A stretch of DNA of 64,000 nt. It comes from Algoriphagus zhangzhouensis. Its GTDB lineage: Bacteria; Bacteroidota; Bacteroidia; Cytophagales; Cyclobacteriaceae. The notes under the pieces are model-generated. The model searched no databases. It was not told the origin of the DNA and was given only the letters and a program-made list of their open reading frames with translations. The stretch covers positions 124,001 to 188,000 of the forward strand of contig NZ_FRXN01000003.1 in assembly GCF_900148515.1 (NCBI RefSeq). Reading direction: 5' to 3'. This document shows, one piece after another, positions 1 through 8,070 of this stretch. The translations under genes were made by a program, and so were the position numbers. Every line of letters starts with the position of its first letter. Positions within the stretch are counted from its first letter, which is position 1.

Positions 1-1250
1 ATTATGAGTTTTTCGCCTTTTTCAACAATACTCCTGAAAAGGGTTTCGAAGGTGATGTTAGCAGATCAAAACCAGCTAAAACCCCTATTCTTTTTGTTGA
101 TCAAGGCGATTTGGATGGAATCTTGGATTTCATTAATTATCAGGATACGACCCAATTGAGTATTTCTGTCATGGGTGAATTGGAAGGTGAAGATGCGCGG
201 TCCACATTTATTCTTGACAGAGGAGTATATGATGCTCCTTCGACAGAAGTTTTTCCATCTACCCCTGAATCGATCCTAGAATTCCCAGAAAACCTTCCTA
301 AAAACCGTCTAGGATTAGCTCAATGGGCTACATCAAGAGACAACCCTCTAACAGCTCGGGTTTTTGTCAATTTGATCTGGCAAGAAATCTTTGGAACCGG
401 AATCGTCAAATCTGCCGGGGATTTCGGGATGCAAGGTGATTTACCATCCCATCCAGAATTATTGGATTGGTTGGCAGTAGATTTCATGGAAAATGGCTGG
501 GACATCAAGCGTCTTTACAAGCAGATATTAAGTTCAGCTACTTACAAGCAATCAGCTCATATCTCGAAAGATCACCTAGCTGTCGATCCTGCTAATATTT
601 ATTTGGCTCGAGCTCCAAGAATGAGACTGCCAGCAGAAAATGTTCAAGATCTGGTTTTGGCGAGTAGCGGTCTTTTGGTAGAAAAAGTAGGAGGACCAAG
701 TGTCAAAGGATACCAACCTGAAGGAATTTGGGAAGCTGCGAGCTCCGGAAGAGGGGTTTTAGCCACCTATGTGCAAGACAAAGGCGAAAGTCTTTATAGA
801 AGAGGTCTTTACAACTTTATCAAGCTAACTGTCCCTCCTCCCAAAGCAATCATTTTCGACTCAAGTAATCGAGACCGCTGTGAAATCAGTAGAGGCCGTA
901 CTAACACACCTCTCCAAGCATTAGTTATGATGAATGATCCAATGGTTTTGGAAGCTTCAAGAGTCTTGGCTGGTAAACTTTGGGAGAAATACAGTGACTC
1001 GGATGAAGCCATCAACGAAGCCTTTGTAAGGATCCTATGTCGACCTATGAAGTCGGAAGAAAAAGACCTACTGGAAGGTTACTTTGAAGATCAATTGGCA
1101 AGGTTTGAAAGTCATCAAGACCAAGTTCAAGCAACATTAGAAGTCGGTGATTACCCATTAGAACAAGAAGATATTAATCCTCAAACAGCTGCCTTGATGC
1201 AAGTCATAGTCAGTTTATACAATTTGGAAGAAACGATAACAAAGATTTAA
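1..1250 (+). CDS. DUF1553 (planctomycete-type PSD1) protein, 5' end outside window
   Basis: The frame is open from base 3 to the TAA at 1248-1250, so the gene enters from the left and only its C-terminal ~415 residues are visible. The first residues (YEFFAFFNNTPEKG) look like the end of a DUF1549 domain. Next comes a DUF1553 domain with its usual blocks: NRLGLAQW, NPLTARVFVN, GDFGMQGDLPSHPELLDWL and RGRTNTPLQALVMMN. Full-length relatives normally start with a signal peptide and a planctomycete-type cytochrome c domain. They are secreted and are linked, mainly by gene context, to polysaccharide or glycoside degradation; their biochemistry is largely unknown. The DUF1501 gene starts 3 bases downstream, the classic partner arrangement. 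The family call is secure; the function is inferred. Confidence 0.9.
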   Translation, partial: YEFFAFFNNTPEKGFEGDVSRSKPAKTPILFVDQGDLDGILDFINYQDTTQLSISVMGELEGEDARSTFILDRGVYDAPSTEVFPSTPESILEFPENLPKNRLGLAQWATSRDNPLTARVFVNLIWQEIFGTGIVKSAGDFGMQGDLPSHPELLDWLAVDFMENGWDIKRLYKQILSSATYKQSAHISKDHLAVDPANIYLARAPRMRLPAENVQDLVLASSGLLVEKVGGPSVKGYQPEGIWEAASSGRGVLATYVQDKGESLYRRGLYNFIKLTVPPPKAIIFDSSNRDRCEISRGRTNTPLQALVMMNDPMVLEASRVLAGKLWEKYSDSDEAINEAFVRILCRPMKSEEKDLLEGYFEDQLARFESHQDQVQATLEVGDYPLEQEDINPQTAALMQVIVSLYNLEETITKI

Positions 1251-1253
1251 AAA

Positions 1254-2708
1254 ATGGAAAAGGAAATATTAGAGCAGGGTTTAAATCTTAATCGAAGAAA
1301 ATTTCTTTCCCGATTGAGTTTGGGAGTAGGAAGCGCTGCCTTAGGCTCACTCTTGATTCCCGATTTATTCTCAGGAAAAAGCGGTGCAGAAGAAGCGATG
1401 ATGGCAGCTTTGCCTCATTTCGCTCCTAAGGCTAAAAGAGTGATTTACCTTTTCCAGAATGGTGCTCCGTCTCAATTGGAGTCATTCGATTACAAGCCAC
1501 TTTTGCAAAAAAGTTATGGACAGGATTTACCTGAGTCCATTCGAAAAGGTCAAAGGTTAACTGGAATGACAGCCGGCCAGGATAGATTCCCATTGGTTGG
1601 ATCCTATTATGATTTTCAGCAATATGGAGAAAGTCGTGCTTGGATTTCCTCACTTTTCCCTCATACAGCAAGCATCGTGGACGATATTTGTATCGTCAAA
1701 TCTATGCATACTGAAGCCATCAATCATGATCCGGCTTTGACATTCTTCCAAACTGGAGCTCAAGTAGGAAATCGCCCGAGTATGGGAAGCTGGTTGAGTT
1801 ATGGTTTGGGAAGTGAAAACAGCAACCTTCCGGCATTTTGTGTCCTACTGAGTCGTGGAAAAGGGAATGGTCAAGGGGTTTACTCCAAACTTTGGAGTAA
1901 CGGATTTTTGGATGCTACACATCAGGGGGTTCAATTCTCCAACTCTGAGGATCCAGTCCTTTATTTGAAAGACCCAGAGTCAATGAGTAGAAGTGAAAGA
2001 AGAAAAATGCTGGATCAAATCGCAGCAATGAACGATTTGAGCTACAAAGAATTCAATGACCCTGCGATTTCAGCTAAAGTTCAGCAATATGAAATGGCTT
2101 TCAGAATGCAGACCGCCGTTCCAGAAATCACGGATGTCTCCAAAGAACCGGATTCTATCGTCAAACTATACGGCCCAGATTGTTTAGTTCCGGGTACGTA
2201 TGCTGCAAACTGTCTTTTGGCAAGAAAACTATCTGAAAGTGGAGTGAGATTTGTCCAATTATACCATCAAGGATGGGATCAGCATGGAAACCTTCCAAAT
2301 GAAATGGCTTTGCAAGCAAAAGATGTGGATCAAGCCTCTGCGGCTTTGATTACTGATTTGAAGCAAAGAGGTTTATTAGATGAGACCTTGGTCATTTGGG
2401 GAGGAGAATTTGGAAGAACAAACTATTGTCAAGGCAATATTCAGGTGGACAATTATGGTAGAGACCACCACCCACGTGCATTCTCCATTTGGATGGCCGG
2501 AGGAGGCGTCAAATCAGGTATGGTTTACGGCGAAACTGACGAATTCGGGTACAACATTGTCGAAAACCCTGTTCACGTGCACGACTTCCAAGCAACAGTC
2601 ATGAATTTAATGGGAATAGACCATGAAAAACTAATCTTCAAACACTTGGGAAGAAGATACAGACTTACTGATGTTTCAGGACATGTCATCAAAGATTTGA
2701 TTGCCTAA
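1254..2708 (+). CDS. DUF1501 protein, Tat-exported, alkaline-phosphatase-like fold
   Basis: A 484-residue DUF1501 protein. The N-terminus has a twin-arginine signal (RRKFLSRLSLG, Arg14-Arg15) followed by a small-residue hydrophobic stretch, so export in folded form by Tat is likely. The family belongs to the sulfatase/alkaline-phosphatase superfamily. Blocks visible here include YLFQNGAPSQLESFDYKP, MHTEAINHDPALTFFQTG, FVQLYHQGWDQHGN, VIWGGEFGRTNY and GRDHHPRAFSIWMAGGG; their Asp, His and Glu residues would bind metal. DUF1501 proteins are nearly always paired with DUF1549/DUF1553 proteins, as here. The reaction is not established. The gene is tightly packed: 3 bases after the upstream stop and 4 bases before the next ATG, so the genes are almost certainly co-transcribed. 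Confidence 0.92.
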   Translation: MEKEILEQGLNLNRRKFLSRLSLGVGSAALGSLLIPDLFSGKSGAEEAMMAALPHFAPKAKRVIYLFQNGAPSQLESFDYKPLLQKSYGQDLPESIRKGQRLTGMTAGQDRFPLVGSYYDFQQYGESRAWISSLFPHTASIVDDICIVKSMHTEAINHDPALTFFQTGAQVGNRPSMGSWLSYGLGSENSNLPAFCVLLSRGKGNGQGVYSKLWSNGFLDATHQGVQFSNSEDPVLYLKDPESMSRSERRKMLDQIAAMNDLSYKEFNDPAISAKVQQYEMAFRMQTAVPEITDVSKEPDSIVKLYGPDCLVPGTYAANCLLARKLSESGVRFVQLYHQGWDQHGNLPNEMALQAKDVDQASAALITDLKQRGLLDETLVIWGGEFGRTNYCQGNIQVDNYGRDHHPRAFSIWMAGGGVKSGMVYGETDEFGYNIVENPVHVHDFQATVMNLMGIDHEKLIFKHLGRRYRLTDVSGHVIKDLIA

Positions 2709-2712
2709 TAAT

Positions 2713-4839
2713 ATGCCCACTAAGAATACCCTACGCAATCTCTTGGAGAATTGCCTCTTTGTATGGGTTGGATTAAGCTTAATACTTACTCTTGCTCCCG
2801 CTCAATACCAATTCCCAGAAATAATTCAGGTAACAGGAAGAGCGCACCCCTTAATTCTTCATTTCCCGATTGTTCTTTTACTACTCGGTCTAATATTCTT
2901 TTTCTTACCGGCCCTTCAAAAAAACCCGGAAGTCAAGGAAATTGGAGAATTTACATTTCTTTTCGGATCCAATCTGGCAGGTATCACTGTTATAGCAGGT
3001 TTGATTCTAGCTCGTGAGGAATATGAAGGAGACGCCCTCCTACTCCATCAATGGGCAGGCTTGGGAGTATTTTTACTTTCGGTACTACTTTATTTCTTTC
3101 GGGCTAAAAAAGCATCCATCAAGACAACTTTAAGCCTAATTCTAGCAGCAGGAATTGTTCTGACTGGACATTGGGGAGCAAACCTAACACACGGAGATGA
3201 TTTCCTTTTGGCTCCATTGAAATCAGAGGTTCAAGATCTACCAACTCTAGCGGAAGCAGAAGTCTTTCGAGATATGGTCAATCCAATTTTAGAAGCCAAG
3301 TGCCTTTCCTGTCATAAAGAAGGCAAAATCAAAGGTGAATTGAGGCTAGATCATGTGGAAGGCATTCAAAAAGGAGGCAAAACGGGGCCACTTTTCGTAG
3401 CTGGAGATCCAGAAAAATCCATTCTTTTCGAACGCATCCACCTTCCTGTGGATGATAAAAAGCATATGCCTCCAAAAAACAAAGCCCAGCTTTCTGATGA
3501 GGAGATGATGGTTTTGCAAGAGTGGATAGCGCAAGGAGGAAAATTCGACCAAAAAGTAGAAGATTCAAATCCAGAAAGTGAATTATTCCAGCTCGCATCC
3601 TTGAAATTTGAAAAAAACAAAAGCTATGATTTCGAAGCCGCTGATCAGGAAACGATACAGGAATTAAACAATTTTTATCGTTTAGTCACTCCTCTTTATC
3701 CAGAATCCCCAGCGTTATTAGTCTCCTATTACGGGATTGCAGCATTTGATCCAGAATCATTGAAAGACCTTAAAGATGTCAAGGAGCAAGTGGTAGAAAT
3801 CAACTTGAATAAAATGCCTCTTAAAGAGGTTGATCTTGAATTTTTGAAGGACTTCCCTCATTTAGAAAAGCTGTCTCTCAACTTTACAGATATTGAGACC
3901 AAGCACCTACAGGCTATTTCCGAAATCCCAAACCTGCAGGATTTAGCAGTTTCTGGAAATGCTTTTGGTGAAAAAGACTTTCAAGCTTTGGAGAACATGA
4001 CTGGGCTCCGGAAATTATTCCTTTGGCAAAAAGGAATAAGTGATTCTCAGAAAGACCAACTATCCAAAAGCCTCGAGACTACTGAAATTGACTTCGGATT
4101 TGATGGAAGCGGGATCACATATGAATTAAATCCACCAAGCATCAAACAGGATAAAGTCTTCTTTTCAGACAGCCTGAAGATTGAGATTACTCACCCCATT
4201 CCAAGCACAGAGATTCGATATACACTGGATGGATCAGAACCTGATAGTTTAAATTCTTTGATTTATACTAATCCTGTTTGGGTAAACTCTTCAGGAAAAT
4301 TAAGAGCAAAAGTATTTGCTGAGGACTGGAAAGGCTCAAATAGCAGCGTAACAGTCTATATGAAGGCTGGATTGAGCCCTGAGGAATATAAACTCCTTAC
4401 TGATCCAAACGAAAAATACAAAGCCCAAGGAGCTCGAACAGTATTTGATAAAGTAAAGGGGAAAAACAATCATACCTCCGGTGAATGGCTTGGGTATTCT
4501 GAAAAACCATTTGACATCGAACTAAAACATGACAAAAGTCATAAAATTAAGTCTCTTGGCTTGAGCTTATTATACAATGAAAGTGCGTATATTTTTCCAC
4601 CTACTCGCGTGCAAATCCTGGCACTAGAGAATGGAAAATGGATTACACTTGTCGATGATCACCCTAAACCCTCCGAAAAAATTGAGGAGATTCGATCAGA
4701 ACTGCTTCTTTACCCTATAGAAGATTCGAATTTTGAAAAAATCAGAGTCACGGTAAATCCAATCACATCTCTACCTTCCTGGCACGCAGGAGCAGGAGCA
4801 CGAGGATGGGTATTTATCGACGAACTCCTGATTAACTAA
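2713..4839 (+). CDS. Membrane-anchored planctomycete-type cytochrome c with leucine-rich repeats and chitobiase-like domain
   Basis: About 708 residues from the ATG at 2713; a TTG at 2701 would overlap the previous gene. The order of parts is: an N-terminal helix, then about four more membrane helices (residues ~45-155, with GRAHPLILHFPIVLLLLG, like DUF2231); a PSCyt1 haem domain with CLSCH at 197-201 and the family's HMPPK block; leucine-rich repeats (~340-460); a chitobiase/hexosaminidase C-terminal-like module (IRYTLDGSEPDS); and a C-terminal beta domain that may be discoidin-like (WLGYSEKPFDIELKH). Methionine in HMPPK is the likely distal haem ligand. The haem and LRR parts probably face the periplasm. 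This architecture suggests an electron-carrying or sensing subunit for the DUF1553/DUF1501 pair; that role is inference. Confidence 0.88.
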   Translation: MPTKNTLRNLLENCLFVWVGLSLILTLAPAQYQFPEIIQVTGRAHPLILHFPIVLLLLGLIFFFLPALQKNPEVKEIGEFTFLFGSNLAGITVIAGLILAREEYEGDALLLHQWAGLGVFLLSVLLYFFRAKKASIKTTLSLILAAGIVLTGHWGANLTHGDDFLLAPLKSEVQDLPTLAEAEVFRDMVNPILEAKCLSCHKEGKIKGELRLDHVEGIQKGGKTGPLFVAGDPEKSILFERIHLPVDDKKHMPPKNKAQLSDEEMMVLQEWIAQGGKFDQKVEDSNPESELFQLASLKFEKNKSYDFEAADQETIQELNNFYRLVTPLYPESPALLVSYYGIAAFDPESLKDLKDVKEQVVEINLNKMPLKEVDLEFLKDFPHLEKLSLNFTDIETKHLQAISEIPNLQDLAVSGNAFGEKDFQALENMTGLRKLFLWQKGISDSQKDQLSKSLETTEIDFGFDGSGITYELNPPSIKQDKVFFSDSLKIEITHPIPSTEIRYTLDGSEPDSLNSLIYTNPVWVNSSGKLRAKVFAEDWKGSNSSVTVYMKAGLSPEEYKLLTDPNEKYKAQGARTVFDKVKGKNNHTSGEWLGYSEKPFDIELKHDKSHKIKSLGLSLLYNESAYIFPPTRVQILALENGKWITLVDDHPKPSEKIEEIRSELLLYPIEDSNFEKIRVTVNPITSLPSWHAGAGARGWVFIDELLIN

Positions 4840-4844
4840 AAAAA

Positions 4845-5582
4845 TTGGACCCTGCATTTTATAGGTACAGACAAGAAGTTGAATCAAAGCTAAAGCGAGC
4901 ATTCCTTCAAGAGAGAGAAATAAAACTGGCCGCCAAATGGGTCTCTGAGAGTATCAGAGACAAAGGCTGGATTTATGTAAGTGGTACCGGTCATTCACAC
5001 ATGATGGCCGAGGAAATTTTCTACCGAACGGGCGGATTTGCCCGGGTTATTCCGGTATTGGACCCAGACCTTATGCTTCATATCAGTGCTTCCAATAGCA
5101 CTATGGTAGAAAGGCAGGAAGGCTATGCCCACGACCTTCTAAAAAGCTATCCCATAACTGAAAAAGACGTTTTTTTCATTTTCAGTAATTCTGGCAGAAA
5201 CCCAGTGACTATAGAAATGGCCATGTATGCTCAAGAAAAAGAGGCCAGAGTCATATCCATTACCAATTTCATTCAAAGCAAAACTTTAGACTCAAGACAT
5301 TCATCAGAGCAGATGCTTTTCCAGGTGTCTGATTTATTCTTGGACAACTGTGGTGAAATCGGAGATGCTGCAATTGATATCGAAGGTGTGCCTATCAAAG
5401 TTGGGCCTACCTCAACGGTTATCGGAGCAGCCTTAATCCAAGCGATTATGGTTCAAGCCGTTGAAAACCTGGTCGAGTTGGGTGTGGATCCTGAGATATT
5501 TAAAGGAGCAAATGATGGGGATACCGACCAACCAGTAGATAGCCTAGTTGAAAAGTATAAGAAACAAGTAAAGGGGCTTTAA
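4845..5582 (+). CDS. SIS-domain sugar-phosphate protein (UPF0309-like)
   Basis: A 245-residue cytoplasmic protein with a SIS fold. The motifs are VSGTGHSHMMAEEIFYRTGG near residue 50 and FIFSNSGRNPVTIEMA near residue 110, which form the phosphosugar-binding loops seen in UPF0309 and GmhA-like proteins. The start is a TTG 5 bases after the upstream stop. The frame closes just upstream at a TAA, and the first in-frame ATG would remove the SIS core, so TTG is the only sensible start. Being the last gene of the DUF1553/DUF1501 operon, it may isomerise or sense a sugar phosphate released by the upstream proteins; no substrate can be named. A hairpin overlaps its stop codon. Confidence 0.85.
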   Translation: MDPAFYRYRQEVESKLKRAFLQEREIKLAAKWVSESIRDKGWIYVSGTGHSHMMAEEIFYRTGGFARVIPVLDPDLMLHISASNSTMVERQEGYAHDLLKSYPITEKDVFFIFSNSGRNPVTIEMAMYAQEKEARVISITNFIQSKTLDSRHSSEQMLFQVSDLFLDNCGEIGDAAIDIEGVPIKVGPTSTVIGAALIQAIMVQAVENLVELGVDPEIFKGANDGDTDQPVDSLVEKYKKQVKGL

Positions 5583-5593
5583 CGGCCCTTTTT
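5570..5593 (+). terminator. Intrinsic terminator overlapping two convergent stop codons
   Basis: AAAGGGGC (5570-5577) pairs with GCCCTTTT (5585-5592) with one G-T wobble and a 7-base loop, followed by T residues. The stem contains the stop codon of the SIS gene and touches the stop codon (5592-5594) of the convergent channel gene. The A-rich left side could let it work on both strands. Confidence 0.75.
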
Positions 5594-6470
5594 ACTTTCC
5601 AATATTGAAAACAAATGCTCGGTATTTAAGTAATGCTACGAAAATAGCTCCGCCAAATGCATTTCCAATCAATGCGGTCGATTCGAAAGTTAAATAATCC
5701 CAAAAGCTGATTTGATCAGAGGTAATCATTCCTGAGAACACTTCTATATTTCCAATAATACTGTGATGGAGGCTTGTGAATGACAATACTGAGGTGATTA
5801 GGAAGATCACGACTATTTGACTGATTGTATCTCTAAAGGAGGCCAAAAGCCATGAAAGAAGCCCCATCAACCATCCAGCAAGCATGGCACTCACCAAGAT
5901 CACTGGCACTGAAGCATGGGTCACATGAAGAGCTATTTTTTCAATAACTGCCAGGTCAAAAATACCCAACCTTGGCCCCAACCAAATCAACAAAATCCCT
6001 ATAAAAAACCCTCCTAAAAGATTTCCACTTACCACCAAGCCCCACAATCGAAACATGCTCTTTGGACTTCGTTTATTATTCAAAACAGGCAAGGTCAATA
6101 AAGCTGTTTGCTCTGTGAAAAGTATACTTTGACCTAACACTACCAAAATAAAGCCCAATGGATACACAAAGGAAATCATCTTAAAAATAGTATCCTCAGC
6201 AACCTTTCCCTCCAAAAAGAAAAATAAGGAGCATAACAAAAGGTAGCTAAAACCGATTTCCATCCCGGCGGTTAAAGAACTCAATATTATTGAACTTGAA
6301 CTCTTGTCATAGGTCTTAAGAGCATCGGTGATCTGATCTCGAAGTACCTCCCCATGAGTCTTGGTCCCGTCCTTTTTCTCATTTTTTGAACTCAGGATCT
6401 CTCTATCAATCTCCCTTTGTCTTTTCTTTTCTTGTTCTTCGGGAGTAATTTCCTTCTTTTTCCAGATCAT
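5592..6470 (-). CDS. Formate/nitrite transporter (FNT) family channel
   Basis: 292 residues. The first ~55 are a charged, soluble tail (WKKKEITPEEQEKKRQRE). They are followed by about six membrane helices with FNT-type features: GMEIGFSYLLL in the first helix, ILFTEQTALLTLPVL after the second, GNLLGGFFIGILL, and GNAFGGAIFVALLKY in the last helix. FNT proteins form pentameric channels for small monovalent acids such as formate, nitrite or hydrosulfide. The long charged N-terminus resembles the YfdC-type branch, whose substrate is unknown. The gene is convergent with the SIS gene, and its promoter side faces the next - strand gene 56 bases away. Confidence 0.85.
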   Translation of the reverse strand: MIWKKKEITPEEQEKKRQREIDREILSSKNEKKDGTKTHGEVLRDQITDALKTYDKSSSSIILSSLTAGMEIGFSYLLLCSLFFFLEGKVAEDTIFKMISFVYPLGFILVVLGQSILFTEQTALLTLPVLNNKRSPKSMFRLWGLVVSGNLLGGFFIGILLIWLGPRLGIFDLAVIEKIALHVTHASVPVILVSAMLAGWLMGLLSWLLASFRDTISQIVVIFLITSVLSFTSLHHSIIGNIEVFSGMITSDQISFWDYLTFESTALIGNAFGGAIFVALLKYRAFVFNIGK

Positions 6471-6526
6471 TCGGTTTTCCGTTAGGATGCATGATAAAAA
6501 TACAGCCTCAGAAATTAAAAAAGAAA

Positions 6527-7558
6527 CTAATAACTACGACAGGCAGAAATAATACTTTTATCAAAAGCTTTATCATTTTTCATGATAGCATAGAATTCTC
6601 CCAGAAATCGCTCTACCTCTTTTTTCTCACCATTGGACATCCATTCTTGATGATCATCCACTATTGAAAACATGGTCAGCTCTTTTTCTAAAAACTCAGC
6701 CCTGATGGCTTGAAATAAGGCCTCATCTCTGCAAAATCCTCGATAAAGCCGCTCTGTAACGCTTTCAATCTCTACCAAGTTACTTACTTGTGCATATGGA
6801 GGATTTACAAAGCCTGTCATGTCAAAATCATAAGCTAAAGGAATGACGGTTCTCTCATCCAGTTGCATCACCTTTTGATTATGCTTGAATAGTCCAGAAA
6901 AATCAGTGTTTCCAATCATGTACTGAAAAATATCATGTCTTACAGCTGCTGAATCCTCCAATAAAGTTCCTAAGATCTTTTTATCATCCACAATCTCGGC
7001 ATTGAACCTATCAGCCACATCATCATCATCCTCAATCAAAAAACCAAAAAGCTCTACTTCCTCTTCCTTTTTATCATCTTCATTCTCAAAGTAAATCCGA
7101 ACCATCCTTGTGGAAAAAGTATAAGGGGTCACTTCTTCCATCATTTTGTAGCACATAAACTCCTTGGCAATGTAAGCATCTGCGTTTTTAGCTCTGGAGC
7201 AGGGCATCACAAGTTTCAGGCTTTTATTTTCCTCAAAGACAGTTCCTTCGCGTCTTTTCTTTTTGAATTTGAGTCTCAATGGAGGGAAATAACAATTAGT
7301 CAATCTAAAATTCCCTCTCGTTCTCATTTCTACTTCTAACTCTTCCCATTCTCCCACCTCATTCTTAAACCAAAGAACCTCATCCACATAAGTGGAATCA
7401 TTGCTGTTACTTCGAATATCTTTTACAGAAAATTTCAACTTTAAATCCAATATTTCATCAGAAGCAAAAAGTGGGGTTTGAGCATTAAGCTCTGAAAAGC
7501 CTGCAATAAATGTCAGTAGCAGGAAAATAAATGGAAGCTTATTCTTTAAAACAATCAT
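6527..7558 (-). CDS. Secreted CotH-kinase-like protein
   Basis: About 343 residues from the ATG at 7558 (a TTG three codons earlier is also possible). A signal peptide ends near SELNAQ, so the protein is exported. The middle carries blocks reminiscent of CotH-type protein kinases: KLVMPCS, DAYIAKEFMCYKMM, IGNTDFSG and IPLAYDFDMTGFVN, where the Asp-Phe-Asp would be the metal/ATP-binding element. CotH enzymes phosphorylate surface proteins in spores and in some bacteria; this family assignment is from motif resemblance only. An Asp/Glu-rich stretch (ENEDDKKEEEVELFGFLIEDDDD) is notable. It appears to be a single gene. Confidence 0.55.
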   Translation of the reverse strand: MIVLKNKLPFIFLLLTFIAGFSELNAQTPLFASDEILDLKLKFSVKDIRSNSNDSTYVDEVLWFKNEVGEWEELEVEMRTRGNFRLTNCYFPPLRLKFKKKRREGTVFEENKSLKLVMPCSRAKNADAYIAKEFMCYKMMEEVTPYTFSTRMVRIYFENEDDKKEEEVELFGFLIEDDDDVADRFNAEIVDDKKILGTLLEDSAAVRHDIFQYMIGNTDFSGLFKHNQKVMQLDERTVIPLAYDFDMTGFVNPPYAQVSNLVEIESVTERLYRGFCRDEALFQAIRAEFLEKELTMFSIVDDHQEWMSNGEKKEVERFLGEFYAIMKNDKAFDKSIISACRSY

Positions 7559-7673
7559 CTCAATCAATCAGTAGCTTAGGAAATTAATCTAAAAAACGAA
7601 CTCTATTTCTTACAAAAGTCCAATTAAGCTACAAAAAAATACTGATAATCAATCAACTAGAAAACAAAATTAA

Positions 7674-8066
7674 CTACTGCCTCGCCTCCCAAATCCTCAT
7701 AAATAGCATATGAGCCATCCGCCTTGCATGCTCTTTGGCAAAGTCTGCATTTTCGCCCTCGAAATAGCGATTGATCGTGGCAAACCAGAGTTCTAACCAA
7801 TTTCCAAAATGGGCTTGTTCAATAGAATTTCCAAATTGCGAATCCACCTCCCTGTGAACTCCAGTAGGATTGAATTTTCCTCTCCCAGGCCCAGTTTGAA
7901 GCAAAATCATTTCCCAGAAATCGCTCAGGTGAATAAGGTGATGATCCCAATCTTGAACAACTTGATTGAAAATAGGCCCAAGTGTTTCGTGTTTTCTGAC
8001 TTGATCGTAAAATCTCCTAACCAAAAAATCAACTTCTTTCCTACTTCGAATCTCTACTCTATCCAT
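7674..8066 (-). CDS. Group III truncated haemoglobin
   Basis: 130 residues, the normal length for a group III (trHbP) globin. Visible features are FLVRRFYDQVRKHETLGPIF in helices A-C, LSDFWEMILL, a proximal histidine in EQAHFGNWLELW with the conserved G-helix tryptophan, and the C-terminal KEHARRMAHML. Such globins bind haem and are thought to handle oxygen, nitric oxide or peroxide; the role in vivo is usually unknown. It lies 4 bases downstream of the phosphodiesterase gene on the same strand, so the two are probably one transcript. A second globin, of group I, occurs at 48983-49357. Confidence 0.92.
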   Translation of the reverse strand: MDRVEIRSRKEVDFLVRRFYDQVRKHETLGPIFNQVVQDWDHHLIHLSDFWEMILLQTGPGRGKFNPTGVHREVDSQFGNSIEQAHFGNWLELWFATINRYFEGENADFAKEHARRMAHMLFMRIWEARQ

Positions 8067-8070
8067 GTGA

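Noticed and set aside
5592..6470. Naming the FNT channel focA or nirC
   Set aside because: The long charged N-terminus fits the YfdC-like branch and no formate or nitrite enzyme is nearby, so a specific symbol is not justified.
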